From Acidimicrobiales bacterium (GTDB lineage: Bacteria; Actinomycetota; Acidimicrobiia; Acidimicrobiales; MedAcidi-G1): a stretch of 64,000 bases of DNA. Location of the stretch: NCBI GenBank assembly GCA_029245675.1, contig JAQWOV010000032.1:57506-121505 (forward strand). The letters run 5' to 3'. The position numbers and the translations under genes are program-made. The notes beneath the pieces were generated by a model. The model saw nothing but the letters and a program-made list of their open reading frames with translations. It was not told the DNA's origin and did no database searches. Below, one piece after another: positions 9,162 to 18,351 of the stretch. The stretch's first letter is position 1. Every line of letters begins with the position of its first letter.

Positions 9162-10349
9162 ATGGATTCAAAAATAGGATTCAATGATGAACACATAAAC
9201 CTCATTGAAACTGCTTCTAGAGCGGAACGTTTAGGTCTCAAAGATTTGGCGATTATTGCTTGGAGAGATCTTGAAGCACCTGACTCAGGTGGTTCAGAAG
9301 AACATCTGAACCAGGTTGCACGTTGTTGGACTCAGATTGGTTTGTCAACGAATATTAGAACAGCAGCGGTTAAAGGTTTACCCTCAGAGATAGAACGCAA
9401 CGGATCAAAAATCACGAGACGTGGGGGAAGAGTATCCATATTTCCGGGAGCTGCTCTTCAAACATTGCGCGGAGGTTTAGGAGCGGCCGACGGGGTCGTA
9501 GACGTATTTCAAGGGATGCCTTTCTTGTCACCACTTTGGACACGTCGTCCACGTGTTGGTTTGATACATCATTGCCACATGGGGACGTGGAGCGATTTAG
9601 CTCCCATAGGGCTAGCTCAATTTGGTTATCTCATTGAAAGGTTTGCGATCAGGAAGGTTTATAAATCAACTCCATTAGTAACACTCTCGTCTTCTTCTGC
9701 AACTGAGATCGTTAAATGTATGAAAGTAAGCCCGCGACAACTAAGAGTTGGACCAGTAGGTATTTCTCCAGATTTCACTACATCTATTTCCACTAAAAAG
9801 GATTTCGTACCTTTAGTAGTTGCTGGTGGGCGTTTTATGCCACCGAAAGGTTTTGATCGACTCCCAGCAATCCTTTCTCTTGTGAAAGAGAAGATCCCTT
9901 CACTTAAAGTCGTCATTTTTGGAGATGGTCCTGAAAAGGCAATTATTGAATCAGAGATTCGGAAATACGCAGCTGAAGATTGGATTGATTTACCCGGATT
10001 TATCGAAAGAAAAGATCAGATCCAGCTTTATCAACGAGCCAATTTGCTTGTTGCCCCTTCACGACGAGAAGGATGGAATATGACCATTACCGAGGCGGCT
10101 GCTTGCGGTACGTCAGCTATTGCTACCAAAATCCCGGGACATTTAGATGCAGTTATAGATCAAGAAACTGGATTATTAGTAGAAGATGACACCGAAATGG
10201 CAGAAGCAGTCATTGCCGCTCTTTTAGACGATAATCAGAGATCCGAAATGGAAATAAACGCAGTCAAGCATGCGAAAAATTTTCAATGGGACCACACGGC
10301 AGCAATTATTTTGAATGCATTATGCGATGACGCAGAAAGTCGTAAATGA
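9162..10349 (+). CDS. Glycosyltransferase family 4
   Basis: A GT-B fold retaining glycosyltransferase. The N-terminal half carries DLEAPDSGGSEEHLNQVA, a donor/acceptor loop typical of GT4 proteins with a glycine-rich turn. The C-terminal half has VVAGGRFMPPKGFDRLP, then VVIFGDGPEK, then PSRREGWNMTITEAAACG, which contains the two glutamates of the EX7E nucleotide-sugar site, and finally ETGLLVEDD. The likely start is ATG 9162; a TTG at 9156 in the same frame is possible, and neither has a good ribosome site. The stop overlaps the next gene by 4 bp, so it is coupled to the AftD-like gene. Donor and acceptor sugars are unknown. Confidence 0.85.
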   Translation: MDSKIGFNDEHINLIETASRAERLGLKDLAIIAWRDLEAPDSGGSEEHLNQVARCWTQIGLSTNIRTAAVKGLPSEIERNGSKITRRGGRVSIFPGAALQTLRGGLGAADGVVDVFQGMPFLSPLWTRRPRVGLIHHCHMGTWSDLAPIGLAQFGYLIERFAIRKVYKSTPLVTLSSSSATEIVKCMKVSPRQLRVGPVGISPDFTTSISTKKDFVPLVVAGGRFMPPKGFDRLPAILSLVKEKIPSLKVVIFGDGPEKAIIESEIRKYAAEDWIDLPGFIERKDQIQLYQRANLLVAPSRREGWNMTITEAAACGTSAIATKIPGHLDAVIDQETGLLVEDDTEMAEAVIAALLDDNQRSEMEINAVKHAKNFQWDHTAAIILNALCDDAESRK

Positions 10350-13300
10350 ACCTGTTGAAGAAACGATGGAAAGAAATCGTCACGCTATTGATGGCATACA
10401 TTCCAATATTAGTAATACGGCCTGGCTTATTAAATGCTGACATTAAGCAGTACCTTCACCTAGATGCAGGGTCCCTCCTAGCTAGCGCACCACAACTTTG
10501 GAATCCAGATTTTGGTTTAGGAACAGTAACTCATCAAAACATTGGTTACTTATTTCCTTCAGGCCCGTTTTTTTGGTTTGGTCAAACTCTCGGATTAGAA
10601 GATTGGGTTATTCAAAGACTTTGGTACGGATCAATCTTTGCGCTAGCAGGTTTGGGCGTCCTTTCGTTATTACGACGAATAGCTCCTGAACACCCAAGCC
10701 ATTTAACCGGGACTCTCTTTTATATGCTCAGTCCTTTTGTGCTTGGACATATAACAGGGCAGTCGGCCCTGCTACTTCCATTTGCTATTTTCCCTTGGCT
10801 CGTTCTTTCGATGGCTGCCGCAGTCACTAAACAAGGGTGGCGATGGCCCGCTATCTTTGCATTACTTGTAACAATCGCCGGTTCTATAAATGGAAGTTCA
10901 ATTTTCTTCGTGATTATTGGAGCAGTCCTGTGGGCTCCTATAGCAGTTGTCTGTGAAGAGAAAATCTCATGGAAAGATGCCTTTAAAGCGGTTGCACGAG
11001 CCGGACTGCTCACGATTTTTACACAACTCTGGTGGATGATCGCTTTAGCAGTCGGCGGATGGCATGGGCTTCCGATTCTCTCGTTAACAGAAACATTGTT
11101 TTCTACGAACAGCACGACTAGTTCTTTTGAGATTTTAAGATCACTCGGGTACTGGTTCTTTTACGGCCGAGACACTGGGGGTCTGTGGCTCGCAGGGCTT
11201 GCAGACCCTTACATGGAAAAAATATGGCTATTACTGATTTCCTTTGGGGTAACTGGTATTGGTCTAGTGGCGATGACGGTGGTGCGTTGGCGCCACCGAA
11301 TGTATTTCGTTGTAATCACTATGGTCGGATTAGTGATTTCAATAGGATCTTTTCACTATGCCGGAAGATCTTTATATGGTTCCCTTTTCAAAAAAGCAGC
11401 GAATTCTTCTGACTTAATTTTCAGTCTTCGTAATACTCAGAGAGCAACTCCTCTTGTCGTACTGGGACTAGCCGCCTTAGTAGCAGCGGCGATTCAAGCG
11501 GTTTGGAAAAAACAAAAAAATATTGCAATCACAGCCAATGTTCTAGTTGTCCTTGCCGTGATCATTAACCTTTACCCTCTATGGTCTGGGTCGCTAATTG
11601 CTGAGCGTTTCCATCGTGAAGAAATTCCAAATTATTGGACTGAAGCGACAGAAATGCTTAACAATGATTCGTCAAATACTCGAGTCATGGAAATACCTGG
11701 TATAGATTTCGCATCATATAGGTGGGGTCATACGTTAGATCCAATCACCCCTGGACTTATTGAACGTCCTTTTATAGCAAGAGAGTTATTGCCACACGGA
11801 GATGAATCGGGAGCTAATTTACTTGTAGCGTTTGACCGAAGCCTGCAAGAAGGATGGTTTGAACCCGAATCTCTGCCAGAGATTGCTCGAATATTTGGTG
11901 CAGGGGATGTGATATTAAGAAGCGATCTTGAATATGAGCGTTACCGAACTGCCCGACCTCAGCCACTTTGGGGGCTCTTAGCCGACCCTCCCAATGGGTT
12001 ATCAGCGCCCGAACAATTTGGAGATCCAGTTCCTAACATTCCTCCAGAAGCAAACTCAATGGTTGATGAAATAGAGTTAGGCATACCACTTGGTTCGGCG
12101 TATCCACCGCCAGTTGCAGTCTTCGCTGTTGAATCACCGCTCAATATGGTAAGAGTTCGCCCAAGCGACTCATCCTTAATCATTTCTGGAGACGGAGAAG
12201 GGGTAGTCTCACTCGCCGCAACTGGTTTACTTGACGTTCAAGATGGCCTTATTCGTTATGCCGGATCTATAGAAAGTGTAGAAGCCACTGATCGGTTGGT
12301 AATCACAGACACGAATAGAGAACGAGCCGAACGCTGGTATGGAATGCATGCAAATGTAGGTCTAACCGAGACCGCGAACCATGCTTCTCTTTACCCCGAT
12401 GCAAGTGATACAAGAATTCGCCCTGTTGCTGATGCCCCCGCGACGATCGCAGAATATTACGTATTTAACCAGTCAGGGGAAAATCTGGGTTCAGCTCAAG
12501 TCCAAGCCACCGGATATGGAAATCGGATCTTTTTAAATCCAGAATTCAGACCCGTTAATGCATTTGATGGAGACCCACTTACCTCATGGAGAATTTACGA
12601 GTACGAAGAACCAGTCTCGCCACGTTTAGAACTATCGCTTGAGGCACCTGTTTCAATTAATGAAATAACTTTCACTCAACCGCTAGTTGGGCCACAAAAT
12701 CGTCGAGTAAGAACACTCGCGGTAAGTTTCGACCAAGAACCCGAAGTTTTCTTCACTCTGGACGTCGAGTCTTATGTTGAAGGCGGTCAAACGTTCACAA
12801 TAGAAGAACGAGAATTTCAACAGGTCTCCTTTTCCTTTGTTGATGGACTTGGGCCACCTGATCTTGCAGGATTCGCAGAGATTGATTTAGGAATAACCAT
12901 TAAAGAAGTATTACAAGTCCCGACTGAGCTTCTTGAACAAACCAATGACTTAAATCACGACGTAGCGGTTCTTCTAAATCGACATCGAACTAATCCAGCT
13001 GAACGAGTCCGTCCAGACCCTGAACGCACAATTATTCGCGAGTTCAATACACCCTCTGAACGTAATTGGTCCTTAGAAACTACGGTGCGTCTAGCGGACT
13101 GGGCCTCTGATGAAATTTTAGACAATGTATTAGGAGTCACCAGCACTAGTGAAGGTCAAATTACTGCAAGATCTAGTGACAGATTGTCTGGAGATCTTAG
13201 ATCAAGAGCACTTGCTGCAATTGACGGAGATCCGTCAACCCATTGGAGCCCAGAGTTTCTTGAACAAGAAGGACAATGGATTTCCTATACTCTTCCCACC

Positions 13301-14617
13301 AATATCAAAGTTGACAAACTCGAACTTCAAATCATGGCTGACACAAGGCACAGTATCCCAACTGAATTAACTCTTGTCGTTGATGACGAAGAGGTGTATC
13401 TCAATATTCCTGAAATCGGACAACGTTCCGAAATTGGGTATTCCCAGACCTTATCCATTGATTTGCCTTACGTTCTTGAGGGAAGCGAGATAACACTCAT
13501 CGTGTCAAAGGTAGAAGAGGTACAAACAAACAATTGGTATACAGGCCAAGACATTGTTACACCCATCGCGTTAGTTGAACTAGGAATCGGAGGGCTTGAA
13601 GCTCCACCAATGCCAGAGATGCTGGATTCAGGGTGTCGAGATGACTTAATACACGTTGATGGGAACCCAATACCAATACGTATTCAAGGCCTAACTAACG
13701 ATGCTCTAGATGGGCGTGGTCTAACAGGCAGGTTATGTGGAGAATCCATAAGCCTTTCAGAAGGCCAACATCTAGTAGAAACTACAGACGGCCGTTTCAC
13801 TGGCTTCAATATTGACCGAGTAGTCATGGTCTCTGCCAAAGGAGGAGAAGCGGCTAAGAATTGGTCAGAAACTGCAGATCCCATAGAGGCAAAAGTAGAA
13901 GTGACCTCTAGTGGTCGGGCATCTTTAGAAGCAGAAATCTCTGGTCAAGAATCACCCTTTTGGCTGGTACTCGGGCAGAGTTTTAATGAAGGTTGGGTAG
14001 TGACCATTAATGGAAGAGACATGGGTTCTCCCCAACTAGTTGATGGGTTTGCTAACGGGTGGTTTGTCGATTCCGTGGAAACTGGGACTCTAGAAGTCTC
14101 CTTTAAATGGGCGCCACAGAAAAATATCTGGGTCGCCTTATCGATCTCATTAGTTGGAATTCTGATATGCCTCTATTTGATTTACAGAGAACGCCGACAA
14201 AAATCTTTACAACTTTGTTTAGACACCCCAACTCTCCACAATCCAAGAATGTCCACATATGAACTGTCTCACAAAGAAGCCCTTATAACCTCTCTTCTTC
14301 TCGGACTTTTTGGCGCTTTCGTATCTAATCCACTGATTGGAGCTTTGATCGCTTGCTTAACCTGGATTTCTGCTCGTAACTTCAGAAGAAGAATTCTCCT
14401 TACCTTGCTACCCGTGGTCGGTTATTGCGTTGGGGTGGCATACATAATTTTCTTACAAATCAAGTGGGAGTATGAACCTGCATTTTCATGGCCAAGTTGG
14501 GGACGCTCAGTTCATCATTTGGGACTACTTGTAGTTCTATTATTAACAGCCGATGTAATTGTGAACCAAATATCTGAAAGAGTCAGAAGGCAAAAGAAGA
14601 AAGGTGAAGCACTTTGA
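10346..14617 (+). CDS. AftD-like (DUF3367) giant membrane arabinofuranosyltransferase homologue
   Basis: The 1423-residue protein begins with a multi-pass membrane region (about residues 10-430). Its first luminal loop, LLNADIKQYLHLD, followed by NPDFGLGTVTHQNIGYLFP, matches the signature of mycobacterial AftD, a GT-C enzyme that adds arabinofuranose using decaprenyl-phosphate donors. A long extracytoplasmic part follows. It contains two apparent F5/8-type-C (discoidin) carbohydrate-binding modules, one near residues 720-840 (AFDGDPLTSWRIYE) and one near 948-1080 (AIDGDPSTHWSPEF). Four hydrophobic segments close the protein from about residue 1265 onward. It lies between two glycosyltransferases with 4-bp overlaps on both sides. 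The family match is strong. Whether it transfers arabinose in an organism of this kind is unknown. Confidence 0.8.
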   Translation: MNLLKKRWKEIVTLLMAYIPILVIRPGLLNADIKQYLHLDAGSLLASAPQLWNPDFGLGTVTHQNIGYLFPSGPFFWFGQTLGLEDWVIQRLWYGSIFALAGLGVLSLLRRIAPEHPSHLTGTLFYMLSPFVLGHITGQSALLLPFAIFPWLVLSMAAAVTKQGWRWPAIFALLVTIAGSINGSSIFFVIIGAVLWAPIAVVCEEKISWKDAFKAVARAGLLTIFTQLWWMIALAVGGWHGLPILSLTETLFSTNSTTSSFEILRSLGYWFFYGRDTGGLWLAGLADPYMEKIWLLLISFGVTGIGLVAMTVVRWRHRMYFVVITMVGLVISIGSFHYAGRSLYGSLFKKAANSSDLIFSLRNTQRATPLVVLGLAALVAAAIQAVWKKQKNIAITANVLVVLAVIINLYPLWSGSLIAERFHREEIPNYWTEATEMLNNDSSNTRVMEIPGIDFASYRWGHTLDPITPGLIERPFIARELLPHGDESGANLLVAFDRSLQEGWFEPESLPEIARIFGAGDVILRSDLEYERYRTARPQPLWGLLADPPNGLSAPEQFGDPVPNIPPEANSMVDEIELGIPLGSAYPPPVAVFAVESPLNMVRVRPSDSSLIISGDGEGVVSLAATGLLDVQDGLIRYAGSIESVEATDRLVITDTNRERAERWYGMHANVGLTETANHASLYPDASDTRIRPVADAPATIAEYYVFNQSGENLGSAQVQATGYGNRIFLNPEFRPVNAFDGDPLTSWRIYEYEEPVSPRLELSLEAPVSINEITFTQPLVGPQNRRVRTLAVSFDQEPEVFFTLDVESYVEGGQTFTIEEREFQQVSFSFVDGLGPPDLAGFAEIDLGITIKEVLQVPTELLEQTNDLNHDVAVLLNRHRTNPAERVRPDPERTIIREFNTPSERNWSLETTVRLADWASDEILDNVLGVTSTSEGQITARSSDRLSGDLRSRALAAIDGDPSTHWSPEFLEQEGQWISYTLPTNIKVDKLELQIMADTRHSIPTELTLVVDDEEVYLNIPEIGQRSEIGYSQTLSIDLPYVLEGSEITLIVSKVEEVQTNNWYTGQDIVTPIALVELGIGGLEAPPMPEMLDSGCRDDLIHVDGNPIPIRIQGLTNDALDGRGLTGRLCGESISLSEGQHLVETTDGRFTGFNIDRVVMVSAKGGEAAKNWSETADPIEAKVEVTSSGRASLEAEISGQESPFWLVLGQSFNEGWVVTINGRDMGSPQLVDGFANGWFVDSVETGTLEVSFKWAPQKNIWVALSISLVGILICLYLIYRERRQKSLQLCLDTPTLHNPRMSTYELSHKEALITSLLLGLFGAFVSNPLIGALIACLTWISARNFRRRILLTLLPVVGYCVGVAYIIFLQIKWEYEPAFSWPSWGRSVHHLGLLVVLLLTADVIVNQISERVRRQKKKGEAL

Positions 14618-15726
14618 GTTCGGTGCTTTTGGTAGAGCCATACTATGGCGGCTCTCACGCTGCTTGGGTTGACGGCATAAAGAAGCATTCAAAACACAAA
14701 ATAACTTGTGTTACTCATCCAGATTCTTATTGGCGTTGGAGGCTTCGTGGGGGAGCAGTCACGTTAGCGGAGGAAACCAAAGCAGCAGTAACGACTGTTG
14801 GGAAAATTGATTTAGCTTTAGTGTCAAGCATGGTCGATCTATCTGCATGGCTAGGACTAACCCGTAAAACATTGAAAGACATTCCGGCGGTTCTTTACTT
14901 ACATGAAAATCAGCTTAATTACCCGGTTAAGCCAGGTGAGAAAGCAAATGATGAGTTCTCCATAACAAACTGGCGAAGCTTGCTAGCGGCAGATGAGATT
15001 TGGTTTAATTCCGATTTTCAGAGACAAGCCCTATTTCAAGCTTTACCTTCTTTACTGCATAAAGCTCCAGACTTATCCCATGAGCATCTCATCACCGAGG
15101 TTAAAAAACGAACTCGTGTAGTTCCAGTAGGAGTTGAGCTCCAAGATTTACAAGCAAGCAAACGAAAGGAAGAAATCCCACTAATCCTCTGGAACCAAAG
15201 ATGGGATTATGATAAAAATCCCGAAGAAATTGCTTCTTCAATTCTCCAGCTTGCGGATGAAAGAATTGACTTTAACATTGCCTTAGTCGGTGAAAATACA
15301 AGAAATAATCCTCACGAATTACTTGAAGTTCGGGATCAACTAGGGGAGAGAGTTGTTGAGTTTGGGTTTCTTCCCCGCGACGACTATTTAAGGCTATTAA
15401 ACAAAGCTGATGTAGTGATTAGTGCAGCTAAGCACGAATTCTTCGGCATTTCCGTTGTAGAGGCTTTAGCAGCAGGAGCAATTCCGGTTTTGCCAAATCA
15501 TCAGAGCTATCCTGAAATAATTCCAGAGCCATGGCGTGCATCAGTTTTGTATACACCAGGTGAATTAGTTGACCGACTTAGAGATGTTTTACTTAACTTA
15601 GATACATGGAGTTCCACTACCGAAGGGTTAGCACAAGAAATGCAGAAATATGACTGGTCAGTAATGATCGATACCTACGACTCATTAATTGAATCAGCGA
15701 TAAACGAGTACGGTCATAACTTATGA
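14614..15726 (+). CDS. DUF3524 glycosyltransferase (tRNA-queuosine mannosyltransferase-like)
   Basis: The N-terminus, SSVLLVEPYYGGSHAAWVDG, followed by THPDSYWRWRLRGGA, is the DUF3524 signature also seen in human GTDC1/QTMAN, which mannosylates queuosine in tRNA-Asp. The C-terminal half is GT-B type: ILWNQRWDYDKNPE near residue 192, then FGFLPRDDYLRLLNKADVVISAAKHEFFGISVVEALAAG, split here only by wording. This holds the usual glutamates. The 370-residue length is normal. The start is TTG at 14614, overlapping the upstream stop by 4 bp, so expression is coupled to the AftD-like gene. The substrate could be tRNA or an envelope glycan; the neighbours point to the envelope, the family homologue to tRNA. 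Confidence 0.7.
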   Translation: MSSVLLVEPYYGGSHAAWVDGIKKHSKHKITCVTHPDSYWRWRLRGGAVTLAEETKAAVTTVGKIDLALVSSMVDLSAWLGLTRKTLKDIPAVLYLHENQLNYPVKPGEKANDEFSITNWRSLLAADEIWFNSDFQRQALFQALPSLLHKAPDLSHEHLITEVKKRTRVVPVGVELQDLQASKRKEEIPLILWNQRWDYDKNPEEIASSILQLADERIDFNIALVGENTRNNPHELLEVRDQLGERVVEFGFLPRDDYLRLLNKADVVISAAKHEFFGISVVEALAAGAIPVLPNHQSYPEIIPEPWRASVLYTPGELVDRLRDVLLNLDTWSSTTEGLAQEMQKYDWSVMIDTYDSLIESAINEYGHNL

Positions 15727-16595
15727 GTCCAAATATAGAAGGAGTGCGTGTAGGCCACTGGACAGATCCTGTGGGTAAAACCGGTTGTACCGTTATTCTG
15801 TTCCCACCTAAAACAGTTGCTTCCGGAGAAGTACGAGGAGGAGCACCAGCGACAAGAGAGTTCGCTCTTCTATCTCCAGAAAGAACGGTAGAAAATATTC
15901 ATGGATTATTGCTAACTGGTGGTTCAGCATTTGGTTTGGCAGCAGCTGACGGGGTTGTTAGTTGCCTAGAAGAAGAAGGAATAGGGTTTCCAACTCCGGC
16001 CGGACCTGTACCCATTGTGGTGGCTATGAGTTTGTATGACCTAATGGAAGGCGATGCAACAGTTCGACCTAATTCAGAGCACGGAAGAATGGCAGTTCGT
16101 GAAGCCAGTTCAGAAATACAGGTTGGTCAAGTTGGCGCAGGGACGGGAGCCACAGTTGGAAAATGGCGAAGCCGGGTACATCGTCGCTCAGGCGGAATTG
16201 GATTAGGAGTTGCTGAAAAAGAAGAACTTAAAGTGGTAGCAATAGCCGCGGTAAACGCTTTAGGGGAACCTGATGATGGAACAGCAAGCAAGTCGGTTCT
16301 GGACGGAACGTTCATGAATTGGCCAGAGCACCCATCTGGATCTCCATTTTCTTCAGAAACCAATACCACATTGATCTCTGTAACAACCAACGCACAACTT
16401 TCAAAAATGGACTGTTTCTTATTGTCGCAATCTGGACACGATGGTTTGGCGCGTGCATTATTTCCTCCTCACCTTTCTTCAGATGGGGATGCAGTAGTAG
16501 CGGCGGCCACGGGCCAAGTTTCTGCTCCGTCTTTGGATATTGTCCGGGCCCTTACTGTGGCTGCCGTGGAACAAGCTATTCAACAGTCTTGTTGA
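15723..16595 (+). CDS. P1 family peptidase (DmpA/BapA-like self-cleaving hydrolase)
   Basis: P1 (S58) peptidases are N-terminal-nucleophile aminopeptidases or amidases activated by self-cleavage. The 290-residue protein shows GVRVGHWTDP at the N-terminus, EVRGGAPATRE near residue 36, LLLTGGSAFGLAAADGV near 63 and GAGTGATVGKW near 138. The motif ETNTTLISVTTNAQLSK contains the expected cleavage site, so the nucleophile is predicted to be Thr215 or Thr216. It overlaps the DUF3524 gene by 4 bp (ATGA). The substrate is unknown; characterised relatives act on D-amino-acid or beta-amino-acid peptides and some pantetheine-like amides. Confidence 0.85.
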   Translation: MSPNIEGVRVGHWTDPVGKTGCTVILFPPKTVASGEVRGGAPATREFALLSPERTVENIHGLLLTGGSAFGLAAADGVVSCLEEEGIGFPTPAGPVPIVVAMSLYDLMEGDATVRPNSEHGRMAVREASSEIQVGQVGAGTGATVGKWRSRVHRRSGGIGLGVAEKEELKVVAIAAVNALGEPDDGTASKSVLDGTFMNWPEHPSGSPFSSETNTTLISVTTNAQLSKMDCFLLSQSGHDGLARALFPPHLSSDGDAVVAAATGQVSAPSLDIVRALTVAAVEQAIQQSC

Positions 16596-16619
16596 ACCTC
16601 CAAGATAGTCTCATTAACG

Positions 16620-17183
16620 ATGAGGACTTTAAATAACCTTTCGCGTCAAGTTGCTAATTGTGTTAACTGTGAATTGTCTGCTAGCAGAACTCAAGCAGTT
16701 TTCGGAACAGGCCACCCGCAAGCAGACTATTTTTTTATTGGTGAAGGACCGGGGGCTAAAGAAGATATCGAAGGCGAGCCTTTTATCGGCCGTTCCGGGA
16801 AACTATTGAATCGACTTATTGAAGAAGAATTGCGTATTGATAGATCATTGTGTTACATCGCGAATGTTGTCAAATGTCGACCACCGGACAATAGGAATCC
16901 AAAATCTGCTGAAATATCAGCTTGCCAACCATACTTAAATGAGCAAATTAAACTTGTTAATCCAGCAGTAATTATCACACTCGGTAATTTCTCCTCAAGG
17001 CTGCTTTTAAATACAAAAGATGGGATCACTACATTGCGAGGTAAAAGCTACTCTTATAGAGATCATGACTTGGTTCCTACATTTCATCCAGCAGCCGCTT
17101 TGAGAGGGAATCCGGACGCAATGAAGAACATGAGATTAGATTTCCAACTCGCATATTCAATAGTTTCTGGAATTTCAAAATGA
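16620..17183 (+). CDS. Uracil-DNA glycosylase, family 4 (Fe-S)
   Basis: This enzyme removes uracil from DNA at the start of base excision repair. The 187-residue protein has motif 1 IGEGPGAKEDIEGEPFIG (about 40-57), NVVKCRPPDNRNP near 82 and motif 2 TFHPAAALRGN near the C-terminus. Four cysteines, Cys14, Cys17, Cys86 and Cys102, have the spacing expected for the 4Fe-4S cluster of family 4 enzymes. It starts with ATG at 16620 and overlaps tsaE by 4 bp. The coupling to the t6A cluster is seen in other actinobacteria. Confidence 0.9.
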   Translation: MRTLNNLSRQVANCVNCELSASRTQAVFGTGHPQADYFFIGEGPGAKEDIEGEPFIGRSGKLLNRLIEEELRIDRSLCYIANVVKCRPPDNRNPKSAEISACQPYLNEQIKLVNPAVIITLGNFSSRLLLNTKDGITTLRGKSYSYRDHDLVPTFHPAAALRGNPDAMKNMRLDFQLAYSIVSGISK

Positions 17184-17656
17184 TACAAATATCAACAAAG
17201 TCGGTCGAAGAAACAAAAAGGTTTGGAGCTGAATTAGCAGGAATAGCGCGTGCAGGTGACCTTATTCTTTTATGCGGGGACCTAGGAGCAGGTAAAACAT
17301 CTTTTACTCAGGGCTTTGGATTAGCTCTAGGTGTCACTAGTCCGATTACATCTCCCACTTTTACTCTCGCAAATTGTTATGAAGGAAACTTAATAATTAA
17401 TCATTTAGATGTTTACCGTTTAACACACATTGAAGAGACCCGCGACCTTGGTTTGCATGAACTAGTGGACGGCCATTCAGTTACGTTAATTGAATGGGGT
17501 GATGTGATTATTGGAGCGTTACCCGACGGCTATATAGAAATTCGTTTTAACTTAGGTGAAACTAGTGATGATCGAGATATCAATATCCAATTTTCTGGAC
17601 CTGATTGGGAAGATCGATTTGAAGCAATAGAAGCGATTAAGGAGAGATTGTGCTAA
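17180..17656 (+). CDS. tsaE: tRNA threonylcarbamoyladenosine biosynthesis ATPase TsaE
   Basis: TsaE is the ATPase that resets the TsaB-TsaD complex during synthesis of t6A37 in ANN-decoding tRNAs. The 158-residue product has the Walker A motif GDLGAGKT at 33-40, the switch-like SPTFTLAN segment and the LIEWGDV motif near residue 112. Length is typical. The ATG overlaps the uracil-DNA glycosylase stop (ATGA), and tsaB begins inside the end of this gene. The cluster tsaE-tsaB-rimI-tsaD is complete here. Confidence 0.93.
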   Translation: MIQISTKSVEETKRFGAELAGIARAGDLILLCGDLGAGKTSFTQGFGLALGVTSPITSPTFTLANCYEGNLIINHLDVYRLTHIEETRDLGLHELVDGHSVTLIEWGDVIIGALPDGYIEIRFNLGETSDDRDINIQFSGPDWEDRFEAIEAIKERLC

Positions 17657-18351
17657 TTCTCGGGATCGAAAGTGCTGGATCACAAGTTGGTTGCGCTATT
17701 GGAGGGCATGAAGGTGTCTTAGCTTCTGCCCATACAGGGAAAGGACGTCAACACGCTGAGTCTCTGGCACCTCAAATAGATTTTGTCCGTCGACAAGCCG
17801 GCATAGAGTTTTCTGAACTTGGAGTAGTGGCAGTAGATGTAGGTCCTGGTTTATACACCGGACTAAGAGTGGGTATTTCTTCAGCAACAACCATTGCTCA
17901 TGCACTGGGTATACCGATGATTGGTATTTCTAGCTTAGATTTACTCGCCTTTCCAGCGCGATGGACAAGCAGACTAATTGTTACCGCTCTTGATGCCAGA
18001 AGAGGAGAGCTGTTCACCGCACTTTTCCGTAAGGTCCCTGGCGGGATACAACGTATTCGCGACCCACAGGTCAACACCCCCCAAGAATTGCTAGCGGAGT
18101 TAATGACAATTGAAGAACCCGCCCTTTTAGTAGGAGACGGGGCCTTGCGTTATCAAGAAATCTTTTCCTCAATTCGTAGAGTCGAGATGGCGGAACAAGG
18201 TCTAGCTAATCCAAGCGCACGATCGTTGGTACAACTTGCTCATGCACAAGCTCTTCGCGAAGAGTTTGTGCCGTCATGGGACATAAAACCAGTTTATCTT
18301 CGCCAGCCAGATGCTGAAATAAATTGGAAAACTAGAAAAGAAGACTCTTGA
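17650..18351 (+). CDS. tsaB: tRNA threonylcarbamoyladenosine biosynthesis protein TsaB
   Basis: TsaB is the catalytically inactive ASKHA-fold partner of TsaD. The 233-residue protein begins LILGIESAGSQVGCAIGG and contains VDVGPGLYTGLRVGISSA (around residue 64), the two diagnostic family motifs. The start is GTG at 17650, within the last codons of tsaE, preceded by AAGGAGAG at about 17639-17646. The rimI gene starts inside its stop. The C-terminal region, with DIKPVYLRQPDAEINW, is the normal end of the family. Confidence 0.93.
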   Translation: MLILGIESAGSQVGCAIGGHEGVLASAHTGKGRQHAESLAPQIDFVRRQAGIEFSELGVVAVDVGPGLYTGLRVGISSATTIAHALGIPMIGISSLDLLAFPARWTSRLIVTALDARRGELFTALFRKVPGGIQRIRDPQVNTPQELLAELMTIEEPALLVGDGALRYQEIFSSIRRVEMAEQGLANPSARSLVQLAHAQALREEFVPSWDIKPVYLRQPDAEINWKTRKEDS

